This document shows, in pieces, positions 1 to 14,984 of a DNA stretch of 64,000 bases. Under the pieces are notes generated by a model. The model worked only from the letters and a program-made list of their open reading frames with translations. It did no database searches and was not told where the DNA came from. The stretch spans positions 62,001-126,000 of the forward strand of contig JAPYMA010001431.1 in assembly GCA_035041965.1 (NCBI GenBank), given 5' to 3'. This stretch comes from Anisakis pegreffii. Taxonomy: Eukaryota > Nematoda > Chromadorea > Rhabditida > Anisakidae. Position 1 is the stretch's first letter, and the number at the start of each line of letters is the position of its first letter. The position numbers and the translations under genes are program-made.

Positions 1-3000
1 ATTTTCGCAGTTGAAGATGTCACTATCGAATTGACATTCAATTGAGATGCCTAATTGAGCTGTTAACCGTAATGCAGTTTACATGTATTACAGTAATGGC
101 TACAGTAATGGTTACTGTTTCAAGTGAACTTCTTAAATGTTTTGTATACATCAATCACATCGCTTTATATGTTTGGGTATTTTTATAGATACACTTTACT
201 TCCAATTAGTAGACACATCGGCACACTCGTTTGAGGAAAACATTTGAGGAATTAGCTGCGGGATGAGTGAAACTCAGGCTGAAATGCAGCTTTAACTTAG
301 AATCGTCAGGCTCAGTTTTAGGTGGATTTCAAGATTAGACAAGATATCAGTGGATATCACAAGATATCACACAAAGTATCAGTGTTTGAGATTATGGTAC
401 GGGTGAGTGATATGAACAGAGCAATTACGTACGTATAACAATAAATATATCGGATTCGAGTTTATCAGAAGAGCTCAAATAGCCGCTCAATGAATCTGTC
501 ATACCATGGAAGCTTATTACACACCTTGCTGTCTACCTTACCAGTGCTAATTTGAAATTTTTAATAAAATTCTCTGTTGAAACATCATGACCAATACTTT
601 TATATCTGTCAGCTATCTATCCATCAGCAGTTTCGCCTCCCTATGGAAAGCATCATGGCAAAATTTTATCTTTCTCATGAAATAATATTTAAATTAATCA
701 CTTAACAGCAGCATATCGACGCGAGTGCCATGCAATCAGCCAAATTCATATCTAAATCTATAAGATGTATTTATATAAACACTGCATTTCATACAACCAC
801 CACCACCACCACAAAAAACATTCAATAAAATGCACTGGCTCTATGAGAGTACAAACAACGGCACGATGTAAATGATAGATTGTTTTTTGTGATACTTCTG
901 CTGAGTAAGTGGTGTATCGTCGTTTAAATGCCAAATAATCAAATGCTATGCGGAATGATACAGTGCTCAATGCAGAAAGCATCGTGCGATGAGATGAGCA
1001 GCATCTTAATTTACTGTAAACTGTAGATGTAGATGGTATGAGCTGATAGTTGAGTGCTGATGTTGAACTTGTGAATGCAACAGATCAATTCGTTGTACGC
1101 AAATCAAATTGCCTAGTAGCAAACTTACACAAAAGTTAAGTAGTAGTAAGTTATAGTAAAGTTAAGTTAACAAGTTAATTAAGTTAATTAAGCTAAAGTA
1201 AGTTAATTAAGTTAAAGTTATACTGGATTAACGCTAGTTCTGGGCAAGTACACTGCTCAAAAAGTCTTCAGGGAAGGGATAAACGTCGGGATTTGGGCAA
1301 TCCCAAACACACAGCGCTACTTAACGGATATCAGCATGCATGTCAGCTTAAGCCTATTGAGTTAAATGTTTTATAAGTTTAACTTCAACTGTTCAGTTTA
1401 AATTTAGAGCAGTGGGCAAACAAGCCTGAGTCACAGTGTCATGATACTTTGCCGGATTAAGCCACTGAAAATGGTCATGTGAACAAAAAATGTGCTTATT
1501 GTTAGTTATAGCAGCTTAATCGTCGTTTGAGTCAAGTTCGGGATTAAGTTCCATCTGATATCAAAAACATTCGGCTAGCCACCACCTAGATATAGCTCAC
1601 GGCGACGGCGAAGTAAATCCCGATCAGCTTAACGATCATTTAAAACAGTTTTAAATGAAAGATGTTATTCCAAAAAAAATTTTATTTTAAAATTTTAGAG
1701 TTTTCACCATCGGTATCCGACGGACGAGCCTCATCGCATGCCACAACCACAGACTCACCGACACGAAGTAGGTTTTGTAACGTTGCTTTTGATGGTTTTG
1801 GTTTGATTTTGTCGTTTTTAAAATAATTCATGCGGTTTTAAATTCATGTATGTGTATTTGCCGAGTGGATGGAATATTGTTGCGAATTTATTTAATATTG
1901 CTTTTGTTTAATGCGCATAATCATGTCAACTTGGGCAGAATATACTATAAGCATTCAATGAGGCCATAAGCACTGACCCTTACCTCTGTCCACATAAATC
2001 ACTCCACCAACAAAACATGTTCATGATCAGCGTTATTGAGTGATTTGTAGTGTTGATCAGAGTTTGGTCAACAGGCTGTGACATTTGCTTTCATTCAATT
2101 CATTTGGTCATTCTTGATAGAGCAGCAGCAGCAGTTCATTTCATTCTGCTCTCCATTCATTCACTCACCTATTCAACCAGTCTTAATCAAATGCTTATGC
2201 TGACATACCTGCCTGCCTGCCTGGCTTGACTCCATTGTAGAGATCATCTTATGTGATCTATCTGATCATGTATCTTATGATTGATCGTCTATCATCAACA
2301 TCACAACAAAAACAACCAAAAAAATAGAGCCTATAAGTAGCCAACTACTACATTAACGATAGCGCTAACCCGTATAACGCTATCAATATGAGCAGCTAGC
2401 TGTGCAAATGCTTTTATGATATAGCACACACAAAGTACTTCAGCCCATGAATTGAGCCATTGCTATCGTATTTTAGTGGACGTGTTCATTTTAAAGCAGC
2501 TTAATGTACACGGAGCTTTTATGAGCTTATGCAGGGCTATATTCTCAATGTTCAGTGGTATCGTGAACGATTTTAAAAATTTCGCAAAATAATCGATCAT
2601 GAATGTGAGATCAATTGTTTTAATTAGTTGTTATATTGATGGAATATCAGGCATATAGACCGATTAATTTATTTGAGACATATTAATGCTGGTGTTATTT
2701 CAACCGCAACAATAGCAGTAATGACTATAAAACTCATAATAATTAGATATTATTTGAATCAGTGCTACGATCATTATTGCTGTAGTGTTATTGTGATCGT
2801 TTCGTCTCGTCAGCTTATTGTCCGATACAAAAACCATTAAATTAACATGCGAATGAGGAAGACGGCGAAGAGCTTTGGTGAAGATGATGTGCCCGGTGTC
2901 ATTGTTTTGTCGTTTTTTGTGGTTGAAAGAGGGTGAGAACCGGGTCGTTTCTCAGGCTTATAGCAGCCGAATGACCCCAATAAAATGGCCCGGCTTGAAT

Positions 3001-6000
3001 AGGACGCGATTTGTGATCTGTGAACGAAAAATCATATAAAAAAAGGAAGAAGCCATGTAAAGGTGATCGGTCACCAGCTCGTGATGAAACAGATCCCAGT
3101 TGAAAGGCTTGAGAAGGGTACAGCGTATTCAATTGAAATATGTCATATTTTAGACAGAATAATCAATTTCTCCTATGAAAATGTCCACTTTCAATGGAAA
3201 CATGTCATATTTTTGACAAAATTTGACAATTTATCTTTTGGAAATGTCCACTTTCAATGGAAAGATGTCATATTTTGATCAGCTTAACTGAGCGATCGAT
3301 TCAAGTTTTGATCACCTTAACAACTCATCATCGTAAATTCAACGTGCGAACGATGTGACGAAGATTGATACATAACAGTAATTGCATGGAAAGAGGACAG
3401 ACAGCGAGCGAGCCAGCGATAGATCAGCGAACAGCATCGGTGTCTGCACGTAAGAGAGTGTTATAGATGATAGGAATGAAGTGCATGGAGAGAAGGATTA
3501 CGGTAGCATATCGAAGCTCACTGGCTAGTTGGTTGGTTCGTAATTGATTCACTCATTTTGAGTGCTAGTGTGTCTGCTGGCCAAATACATCTTTTAATCA
3601 GTCAGATGTTTTTAGCTCAAGCCTAGACTTGAGGCTACTAAACTTGAGCTGAATCTAGTAAGATGACTACAATGCTGACTCAAATTAACTAGTTCTTTCC
3701 GGTTTTGCCGTTGTAGAATCAAACGATAGTATCGTTTGCTGACTGCTGAGATAGGTGGACTTAGCGTTGTCGTTCTCATGTGAGATGAGGAATGTGTGAG
3801 TGTGCTGCTGGCTCGTGAGAAAATGACGGAAAAATAAGAAGACGGATATTAAATGGTTTGCGAATGCTAGCTTTTGAGTAAGTTTTGAGGTGATTTGTTC
3901 AGGGATAGAATGTTAGGGAACAGAAGGGCAAAGCAAATCATTAAGTTGTTATTCAATTGGCTTTATTCAAGTGGACTGGTTGATTTTCGAATGTTGCCGA
4001 CGAGTGGTTTTTATTTTAAAGGCACTTTTATGGAAAACAACTAGAAATGGAATGTGTGCACGAAGACAAAGATGAGAGGAAGAGGAGAGTTTTGGGCTGG
4101 GAACACAAGGGCAGTAGAGAGAAACTGACATGGCTGGCTGGCTGGCTGGATATTTTATACGGTTTTTAATCGATTCAAAGGTGCGTGCTGCATACAGCAT
4201 GATGGCGGTTTATTTTATCTGTAGTCTTAATCGATGCTCAGTAGTTGATCTAATTGAATTGAATGCGTTACCAGTAGTCGCAGCAGCTATAAAATGTAGA
4301 AATGAGTAAGTCGAATGGTAGCTAAATAGGTGATAGAGTTTGATAGAGTCGGGGCATGAGGCAGATTTTGATGTGCTAAAGAAGAGAGTAGTGGTGAATC
4401 AGCTGATGAGTTGAATATTAAGTATCGAGCATGAGTATTTTCAGCCGTTCAGTATCCAAATTCAGAACGAGAACCGGAGTGCCGTTGATATACGATGCTA
4501 TAGGGACGGTGTACATTGTAGATACTGTAGTGTTTATGCTTAAACGGAGAGCTACTGCTGCTGCCGTGCTTCTTTCGTGTTAGCTTTCGTGTTAGTAGTA
4601 ATGTTTTTTGCCAAATTTTTGATAAACTGCTCTGCTCTGTTCGGCTTTTCACCTATTTTGGGGGTTTTTTTTGGGGGGGGGAAGAACAGGACTGGAAAAT
4701 TTTGATTGCAACAAATAGATCACTGATATGATCAGTGCTGATTGGGTGAAGTAAAAAGTAAAGGATGGCACAAGAGCACTCGTTTATCGTCGTATTCGAA
4801 AGTGATCATTCAGGGCTTATTGCTGACTTATCTGCTTGAGGGTACTTACTAGATTCGGTGTGACCAAATATTAATAGTGTGTATGTGGTGTCAGGCAGGT
4901 CAGGTCAGGTCAGGTCAACCCCTAAGGTCTATTCGACAACTGAATGCCATCCAGTGTCACTGACCAGTGCAAGTCATTGGAGGCAGTTGTTTAAACTAAG
5001 TCGGGTGCTAGTTGGTCATACGGCTGGCTAGCAATTTTCATAGAAATTGCTAACTTTAGTGATGAAACAAACCATTTGATGCTTGACGTCGTTGTTTTTT
5101 TCAAAATGAAAGATGCATGATAGAAGAGCAAGTAGTGAATAATATCAAGTGCCTCTTACAAATAAACCAAAATCAATCTCTCATAAGATAGAGAAGGCAG
5201 CCAGCAATGATGCTGGCTGATTTCCCTACCCAAACAAGCTCAGCCATCCATCCATCCATCCCTCTCGGCTGCCTCGGTTCTGCTCTCAACTCATCAGCTT
5301 CTCTTTCTCATGCGGACAGACAAAACACATGCACACTTTCACTAGTTACTCATGCAATTTCCTTGCATGTTTCCATTTAAAGTGCTCATACAAAATTATG
5401 TTTGATACCTCATCCATATAAACACATGCGAAAGTATAACAAAATTTATTTTTGCTTTATCGTCATCATAGGCAGGTACAAACACACACACACTCACACA
5501 TCATATTATCAACTAACCCGTCCATAAATTAGAATCAACCTTCCCCTCTTCAGTCTCAATCAATCAAGCTAAAAAACTGTTTAATCTTAAGCATATTCGA
5601 AGAGACTAATAATAATTTAAGATATGATCATGATTATAAAAGAGGGGTGCTGATTGAATGTAGTGAGAGAGAGTGTTGTTGCTATCGATGACTAAAAATA
5701 ACTAAAACATTAACAAATGATCAGCAAGTGATGACTCAAAACAATTTTGTTTTTATATTCCTTCTGAAAACATAGCACCATGATGTGATGCGATGCACCT
5801 TTAGCAACAAAAAAAACCGATGCATTCCCTTTTTTGTTTGCTCATTTTGCTGTAATTTTACTGCTCCACGCATAGTTAAGCGCCTGCCTCTCTGTGTGGA
5901 GAGTTAATTTGAAATTGGAATTTGAGGTGGGAATGGGGAGCGGAAGGGATTGAAGAGGTGGAAGGGGGTGGGGGTGGATTGGTTTTGGGGCTGGGAAAGG

Positions 6001-6479
6001 ACAAGATCAAGATCAGATCACTTCGTGAGGCTACTTTAAGTGATCAGATAAACATCTTTAAACTTAGCTGTCTAAGTGAGGAGATTCCCTAAAGTTTTCT
6101 TAACTGGATTCCAGTTGATCTGCTAATCGGTGATTTTTCCCGAATAATTTATCGTTAGAGCAAAAATTTGTAAGGCAAGTGAAATATTCAGCTGATTTTG
6201 TAAGCATTTTAGTGATCATTATGAAAGCAATCGATGAGAACATAAACACTCTCAGAACTGAACCACCTTACGAATTGATTTCGAGCATTACGAATTCAAT
6301 TCGTTCCAGCAGTCGTTTTGTTCGTGTGGAACGTTTGGGAATTTTCATAATGGACTTTTTTTGAAAAATTTTCATTCTTTTGATTCATTCACAATATTAA
6401 TTAATTAATTAATAATATTTTATTTGCATGTCAATATGTATAATGTAGTACTACAATACAATCTATTACTATCTGGCGA
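1..6479. other. No gene recognised
   Basis: AT-rich sequence with short direct repeats (TCAGG units near 4895, ACAGTAATGG near 90, GTTAA tracts near 1140-1220). Open frames here are short, cross simple repeats or lack splice support. Confidence 0.6.
3170..3277. repeat. Short direct repeat
   Basis: Two copies of an about 40-base unit around AATGTCCACTTTCAATGGAA, each followed by ATGTCATATTTT. Confidence 0.75.
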
Positions 6480-6977
6480 ATATACTACCGAAACTATTGC
6501 TGGGGAAGAAGAGATTTTAAAACAGCAAAGGAGAATAACAATTTAAAATTATTATCGTACAGTGGAATTAAGACTATAATACCGCAGTTATAACATATCA
6601 CACTGAAATTTCAAGCAATTCAAATGAGTATTCAACGGAATATAATATGCAACGAATATGACGATTCAGTGTTAAATGTTGATTCCCAGTAGCTGATGGT
6701 TTAGTAATGAAGGTAGTTATGAGAGGATATACCACCCCAACTATTGCTGGGGAGGTGGAAAAGATTTTAAAACGGGCAAACGAGAATAACAATGTAAATG
6801 TATTATTTTTCAATGGCACTGAGACTATAATACCGCAGTTATAACATATCACAGTGATATTTCAAGCAATTCAAATGAGTATTCAACGGAATATAATATG
6901 CAACGAATATTTAGATTCAGTGTTAAATGCGGATTCCCATTGGCTTTTGGTTTAGTAATGAAGGTAGTTATAAGAGG
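6480..6977. repeat. 247-bp tandem duplication
   Basis: Two adjacent units starting near 6480 and 6727, sharing CTATTGCTGGGG, CCGCAGTTATAACATATCAC and GAGTATTCAACGGAATATAA. Noncoding. Confidence 0.85.
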
Positions 6978-7160
6978 GTGATTGCACAGGTATTGTAATA
7001 ATAGAAGAGGCATGTGATCTTATAGAAAAGAGCTCATTAAGTATGCAGTCGTTTGGTCACCGCAGGGGCTGTTTTTATTGGGTGGATTTGGAGAGTGCTC
7101 GGTGATTTCGAGTGTATCGCGATATTTTTGTGTCTGTCTCTTACAATTTTATTTATGATC

Positions 7161-7232
7161 ATTAAAGTGATCGTAGTATTTAGTGATGTGATCATTTGAG
7201 ATCACATCACTAAATACTACGATCACTTTAAT
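7161..7232. repeat. Perfect hairpin, 33-bp arms, 6-base loop
   Basis: 7161-7193 is the exact reverse complement of 7200-7232. The arms are GATC-rich; no gene nearby. Confidence 0.95.
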
Positions 7233-10200
7233 TATCAATGTTACTGCATTAAGGGATAAGTTTTCCACTGAATGGTCTTCTAGTGCGGGCACATTGTATC
7301 TTCATAGCACCTTAAGCAACTCGTTGATTTCAGTTTATTCAGCTGATTTCTAAGTGAGCATAATTCGAAATTATTCGGCGTTTTGGTTTAATAAACTCAA
7401 TCCTTCGATCACCAACTGAACAAGCAACGGAAATTTTCCATTTGCCAAAGTTTTTGTTCTGAGAGCGACAGAGGGAAAGGAGAGTGAATCGCATATGGAT
7501 TTAGCTTAGCCAAAGCTCATCTTCAAGCCGGATCTCGATAAGGATAAAGTTTTGTGCGTTCAACTGAGGAAACTGCATTGTCATCATCACTTAATATTTG
7601 ACGATGTGCCTTGATTAGTTAAATTGAAGTAATGCAGTAAGCAAATCTTCACTATCCAATCACCTACCAAATCAGTTTCAGTCGAAAAATTACGCTTACT
7701 ACCAGTTGGATTAATTAATCCTCTATAATTATGTAGGTGATATTTAGAATGTATATAGGCCTAAATTGAAGGTACTAAAGTATCGTGTTTGGTAGGTAGT
7801 TGTTGATGATGAGAAATAAATTTGTATAGAAGTCACAAATGTTAATGACACACACACAGGTATATACACCACCTCTTCGTCATCTTATTGTAGTGTTTGT
7901 TGATTTGTTGCATTTTCTGAGCGGCCATTGGCTTTGATGTGTTTTCGTAATGATATTATACTATTATGTGATCGTGATCGTCTCCATTCATCCAATTCAC
8001 TTGTTCAGTTCAATTGAACTCGTTTCTATACATCTAAAGATATAGGTGCAATTGAATGCTGGTGCTGATTATTTATTGTGTGTGTGTGTGTGTATGTGCT
8101 CTTTTCAATGTTGACATCCACTATGGGACGACGATGACGACGACTTGACTAACATTAGAACATGAAATTCTTTATTTCATTTACAGTCGACAGTGGTTTT
8201 GAATAACTGATGATGAGTGTGAATGCACAGGCAGTTTTGTGATTTTATGATTTGTATTGAATGATGATGAGACATGACTGTGTGCATCACACCTTGCTGC
8301 TTGGAATACGTGCATGTTTATATTAATTGACACGGTAGATGCAGTTTTGGAGAGTGTACAGTCGATTTGTACAGCAAAAGGTGAGTGTTTAGGCATGAAT
8401 AGGGATGACTATGGCTGGGGAAGTGAGATTGTTTTGGTGGATGGAATGAATTTTGCATGAGAACGAACGCATGGACACAAAAATGTTGAAAGGGAATGGG
8501 GCATCGAAAGCAGGTGTCTTCTCTTTGTGATGTAATAACACTTAATATTATTGCTTTGTTGTGTGTTTATTATCGTTGTTGTTGTTGTTTTGGTGGTGGT
8601 TGAGGGTGTTAGACTTAGTGGTATTACTATCGGGATTATGTGATTAGGATAATTGAGGTGTGAGGTATGAGGTGTATTACATCATTGAGATGGATGGATG
8701 GGTATATTGAGACGATAACGGCACTTGAATTCACTGATCAGTTAAGATGCTGTGCTGCTACTGTATACTTCATTCTCTTAGAGTGTTATCTCTTTAAGAA
8801 ACCGCTTTGAATATCACTTCAGCGGGAGGATATTGAGCCGAATCGCGAGTAATCTTAAGTGGAGATCAGTTTCAATGAGCTTGTTCCGTAGAGCCACTTC
8901 TAGGTAAGTATATCTTGCGATAGCCACCTTTTTGTGGCCTGTTCAGAGGCATTCGGCGGCATATCCCTCTACCTGATTAGCCCTCTGTGTCAAATACTTA
9001 GCATTCAGTGAGCAGTGTATCTCCAAGCGCCAAACCGCTTTCTAACAGCGGATCTCAACGGGTTTAGTGAGCCGGGAGGGTTCTCCTCATAGACTCTTCG
9101 TTCGTTTGCTTAAGAGGAGAGAGGTAGCGATGAAAAGAGGTTCAAATCAAGCCGATCGAAAGTTCCATCGCTCTTGAGTTGATGATGCCATTTTGGTTGA
9201 CAGTGCTAGAGCTGCTCCTGTAAATGATTACATCATGCAATCGCAACTGAAACTGTAACAGATCATGCATGCATGCATGCTTCATTCTAATCATTCCACT
9301 CATCACTGATCGCCATTTTAGTGACGGTATTCCTTTCATGATGATCATTATTTTGAAACGATCATTTTTAATGAAACAATACACACACACACCCACACCT
9401 GAATAGCATTTGACGATTCAGTTGAATTCGATAGAATTTTGAGAAGCATCGAGCCTTGTAAAGCTCAGATTTCAATCGATCCTATCCATTGACCTTCTAG
9501 GATGTCGTTTACCTAGTCTAGTCGAGTCATCTTACTAGTGCATGCAGCAGCATCTCGCATGCACACTTCATCTAATTCCCAAGTGATTTATCTTTACCGA
9601 CTGACCGACCCATCTCGCTTGAATGCTAAATCGATGAAGATGATGGCATTAATGATCTATCGATGTGATCACCACTTCCTTTGCTAGGTGTCGTCTAATC
9701 AATCATAATCAATCAATAGTGTTCTCTTTGATCACAGTCACTGATCGGCGTTCATTAGTGAGAATACAAAAGCATTTTGTTGACTAATCGGATGAATACC
9801 ATTAATACGCGATCGTTTGTCTATCTTTGTTTGCTATCAAATGTGAGATAAATGTTGATTAGTTACGATTAGCACTCATCATATCACACCTTTATTCTCA
9901 CATATCCTACGAACCCTCAATAAATCTTATCAAACTCGAAATAAGAGGGAAAACCTTCCCAATTGTGACTACTTTAATTTAGGCTGCAGCTAAATTTTGT
10001 GGTGATAAATTACTGATTTCCATATTTTAGAATACCGACTCGATTTTGCTATTTGACCAACATAGTGCAGCATATCAGAGCTACCGTAATACCACTACCA
10101 CCAGCAAATCGCATTGAAACGTGCCGTAAAAGCACTCACTGACCAGATGAATCTGCATATAATCGTGAAAGTAAACGACTATTTGCATATTATTAGCATA

Positions 10201-11404
10201 TTCGTCTAGTTTTGTTTGTTTAGCGTGATTTGATCATAATAATAATTATTTGTGATAGTGTATAGAGACAACAATAGTGAAATTTTAAACAGATTAGACA
10301 TTTTTGGGCTTTTATCTGTTGAATAGATAATTGTTAAAGTAATCACAAATGTAAATGAGACTTCTATCGATGTTGCGATGGGAATCAACTACATGCTCAT
10401 TGTTATGAGTAGTTATAGTGCTGCTAGTGGTGTTGGTGTGGAAGATTTATTGTTGTTGGTTGGTGTATTGAGAGGTTGTACAAACGCTTCACATCCTTTA
10501 TCGTCATCTCAACAGTATCAAAGTATCGTCATATCTTCTCCTAGGGAGGGGATTCACAAATTAAAGGATCCGTGAGCTTTATGTTAAGGGCAGATGCTTT
10601 ATCTCCTGTGTTCATCACAATAGGTACCATAGGCAACCACATAATTTTTTGATTATTTTTTGCAATCCAACGTGATTGATCAAAAAATCAAAACAAAATC
10701 ACCAAATATCTAGTCATACTCAACGAGTTTAATGATCACCCTATTCGGTACTATCGCAACTCCATGATAAAACAGAACCTATACTCGAATGCCATTTCAG
10801 CAAGAGAGAGTGAACGCACTTCTTTGGGCAGCATATATTTTTGTAAATATTCGTCAAATATTATTTTATCTTTCCATTTTTTGTCTTCTTCCTTCAAAAG
10901 CACTCTCCACAAAGGCACTCTACTGATGATGTTAGCTGTTAGAATAAATAATAACAATAATAACAACTATCTATCCATAGTTGTACATACATATGCCTTC
11001 TATTCATTCGCATTTTATTTGCTCTTAACGAAATATCACACTAGCAGGCAGCACTTCAATATTACTTTTGATACATTGCAGTATTTTGCTAGATTATACA
11101 CATTCCAAATAGTGTAGGGATTGGCTCATTTTGAGAATTGTGACTGATTTAGACGATTTATGGGCTTCGATTGCCTAGATAGTGGGCACTTTTGTGATAA
11201 CGATGGATTGCACGTTTATCGTTTTAAGACCTGATTAGGAATCAAGCTTACAGTTCAGGCGGATTTATTGCTGGTGTGTTGAACGGTTGATGTAATGGAT
11301 AGACGGTATTGTGCGGAGGTTTGCGCTAGAGTGTAACTCAAACCACTACTTTGAGACTGTTTATAGCCTAGTTAAGGTTCTCGTATGTTGTGCTGACTGC
11401 ATGA
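7233..11404. other. No gene recognised
   Basis: CA/GT and TTG microsatellites near 8080, 8575 and 9380. The stretch 8880-9110 is less AT-rich and has a good donor form (CTAG/GTAAGTATA at 8901), but I cannot attach a reading frame. Confidence 0.5.
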
Positions 11405-11645
11405 AAATTGTGCTCAAAAGCTTGCCTCATCCTTTGATTCCGAGCATCTAGAATCGCTGAATGCTATCACTATTTGTAACTTAAACAGACACTCAACAAA
11501 CCGACTCAGTGAAATGGAAAACAAATTCCACTTTTATGTTTTATGCTCAATGCCAAAAACCGAACCGAACAGAGCGCATTGAACTGGAAGAAGGAATGTG
11601 TTGCGATTACTTACTATTACTTACTCGTTAGGGGAACGATCAGAG
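11405..11645 (+). repeat. R3 dispersed repeat, copy 1
   Basis: About 240 bases matching 44388-44631 in inverse orientation. Landmarks: TTGTGCTCAAAAGCTTGCC and AAAACAAATTCCACTTTTAT. Confidence 0.8.
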
Positions 11646-13332
11646 AATCGGTGATACTTAGAGGCTGATGATAGGCCATTTGATAGGTGAACTTGATCGT
11701 CAGAAGAAATGCGAAAAAAATCACGAAGATTGAAAAAATTGGAGGTTGTTTATAGACATTAAGACGTTTTAAACAGACGAATACTTGCCTCTTCCTTCGT
11801 GATCACATGTGTGATCGCGCTTCATTGATTTCTTATAATTGCACTTGATAGAGACTGATCACTGCTAGGTTCTAACTGAATATCGCTCAGATTTAACAGC
11901 AACAACAACGATAAATAACCTTGACTGAGAGGAAGTGGTGATCAAAGAAACTAATTTGTTGTTACGAATTCAACTGTATTCATTCCCTATTTCTGTGGTG
12001 TATACCGGTCACATTTACATAAATTCATTCATCTCATTAGTTGATTTGAGAATATTTTACTTTCCAACAATGCCACTAGAGTGTGGTGATGATGTGAATG
12101 AGAACGAACAAGCCAAATAGACATATGAACAGGCAGGAATTTTTTTTAAAAAATTGACGATCACACCTCGCTTTGTTAGAAAATTGAGGCGATCAACAGA
12201 CCACATGGAACCAAAAGCTAGTGCCAACTTCAAAAAAATTGTTCGAGAAGGCATCGAAATTTTTGTGCTGAGATCAGGGCCGAGAGATCGAGATCATTGG
12301 CAGTGAGATGGCAACATCCTCTTAAGATGAAGCTAGAGCTTCATTGTGCTGATGTTTACCTAGACTGCATAAGTTTTAAGGTAATGCTTACAATTAGGAA
12401 GCTATTGACCATGTAAAGAGGCGAAGACAGTTAATTTGTGTTTTCCATCAGGCCATTGTCCTCTGATAGTGTTTTTGTTTTGATAACCATAACTAGAACA
12501 TAACTGGAAAGAATTTAACTGGATTGTGTAAAATAGTCAATGCAGATCAGATCGGTTTGATTTCATTTTGAGATCAATTCAGCCAATGCTCTCAGCCAAT
12601 AGTGGTAGTAAATGATTTAACAGAAAGGCAATGGCATCGAAAACTTTAAAATCACTTAGTAATGATCACAATCAATAGTCTTGATATTGCTGCTAGAATG
12701 GAGGGTAAATGAGTAGTATATGGTATTGATCAACGACATTTTACACAAATAACATGAGCAGACAGTGATCTCAGTGAGTGATCACAATGATCTATTTGTG
12801 ATCACTTAAAATAAGTGACATTTAAACAGATCACTGATCGCAATCAATAGCTTTATTGTGATTGGTGAATGCATTGTAAATGCTTGTTAGGTATTTATAT
12901 AAGTTGTTTGAATGAGTGACGACGATTACGATGATATATAAGTAGTTGTATATCATCGAGCAGAAGTATTGATGTGAATGAATACATCCACTCAACAATA
13001 TTCACCCTGACTTGTTGTTGTTAGCCATTTGTGACATCTTCATAAAAATAGTCACAGAAAACATCTGAACTGCTTAAACTGATGGTTTGAAAACGCCGAT
13101 GTTAAAATCATCGCTTCCAGTTATTTAAGTCTTTTAGAGTTTCAAGTTTAGTCTAAACCTCGAACTTCAGCTTGAGCTAACGATAAGCGACTTTTGGCCT
13201 TAATTGGCTATCGATAATTGTAAACTAGCGCTGAGATACACATTCTCACAGCAATGAGAATGAGAATAATGATAATAATAATGATAATAAATTTGCTCAT
13301 CAAGGTATTATTATTACTTTTAGTTATTATTA

Positions 13333-13367
<35 letters not shown>

Positions 13368-14580
13368 GTTATTATTATTATTATTATTCTCATTGCGGTT
13401 ATCGATAAGTTGAGATGCTACGAATAGATCCGTGTCCAGAGCGAAATGGGAACTATCTGCTCATATGAAGCGTTTTTATCAGGGAAATGGATAGGCCGCA
13501 TTGAGCAAATTCTATATTTGGGCAAAAATGTTGTAAAATTTTTTGGAGATTAAGAAAATTTCTGCGATTAAGCTGTATTCTAGAGCTGACGACCCCAAGC
13601 TAAGGCTTACATCAGCACTTGAGGTCAGTCAGCTCTAGTTGTTCAGTTTTTCAAAGTTGACCAATGCAATATGCGCATTGGTGAAGAGGGCACAAAACAC
13701 TTTGATGTGGTCGTCGTCGTCGTCATATTATATCTCTCTTTCACTCCATTAATAATCCACTTATATCTGTCGTATTTCTCTCATCAATTGCAAATCTCAT
13801 ATACTATATCTAACTAATCTAAATATCTACCGTACCCAAAACACGGAGGCGAGTTTAAATCCGAGTTGTTTATCTGATAATCTATATCACTCCTGGTTGA
13901 TTATCAGCTGTTAGGCATAACTGCTTACTACTCTTCCTCTACAGTCATATTAGGTCTTGGAATGATCAGTTCAATTGAATTTACAATTCTATTCAACATA
14001 TTTTTCATTGATGATAGGGTTGAATCAGGAGCGAGGCCATTTAAGGATAAGGCACAGGGTCGCACTCTCGAGCACACGAACTAGGTCGGGGCACTCGACA
14101 CCCGGATAGTACTTGGTCTAGATCTAGAGGTCAGGTCTAGAGCTCTCGACCCGATCTTATTCTTAGGAACAAAGTCAATCTCGGGGATTTAGAGAGGATA
14201 AGGACTCCAGATATACGGGAAGAAAATGAATGAATATAGAGGACAAAAAAAGCAAGCAAGGGATGAGATAGAGATGGGAACGAGATTTGATTTGGTTTGA
14301 TTTACGAATCAACAAAATGGTGGTGATTGACGGACGGGGTGATGCGGGCAGGTGATATTCGATTGGATATTGCATCATGACGATATTGCATGAGCAGATT
14401 GATGTGGTTGGTGCTGTCTAAAATAAACAAACACAATACCTAACGATGTGTGTGTGTGCAAGATGAGTAATAAAGTGACACGGTAATAAAGTCATTGCTG
14501 TGCTCATACAATAGATGGTGCTTGAGAGACGCTTTTGTACATCTAATTTGAAGTAGTATCTCACCTTTCAGCTGGCTTTG
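11646..14580. other. No gene recognised
   Basis: Holds the AAT/ATT microsatellite and many GATC palindromes (12760-12845); otherwise nothing seen. Confidence 0.5.
13262..13389. repeat. AAT/ATT microsatellite
   Basis: Imperfect inverse arrays: AATGATAAT on the left and (ATT)n on the right, so it can fold on itself. Confidence 0.9.
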
Positions 14581-14984
14581 CAAAATATCGAGCATTTTCT
14601 CAATACCGAGATCGATATTAATACCGTTATCGTATCGTTTTCGGTACCGATACGATACGATATCCGTATTGAAAGCAACTTTTGAAGTGTGGAAATGTGA
14701 CTTGTTCAACGCATTCTTTTTGAGACAATCTGTTCAGAATTATCAGAAAACGAAAATTTATCTAACGAATCACTCACCAAATCTCAACAAATTCAACAAA
14801 ACACAAAAATCGGTATCAATCACGCTCAGTCGTGATCGATACACCACCAAATTCACCTAAAATCACTTCTTGTGGTATGAATAATACCGAAATACCGTGA
14901 ATATCACACCACGAATCTGGAGATCGGTATCGCTTCTCTAATAGCGCTATTCGGCATTACCGAGACCATCTCATGCAAACACTA
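14581..14984. repeat. R2 dispersed repeat, copy 1
   Basis: About 400 bases nearly identical to 25894-26299. Contains several inverted GATACGATACGAT/ATCGTATCG tracts and near-palindromic GGTATTACCG at the right end. Confidence 0.8.
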
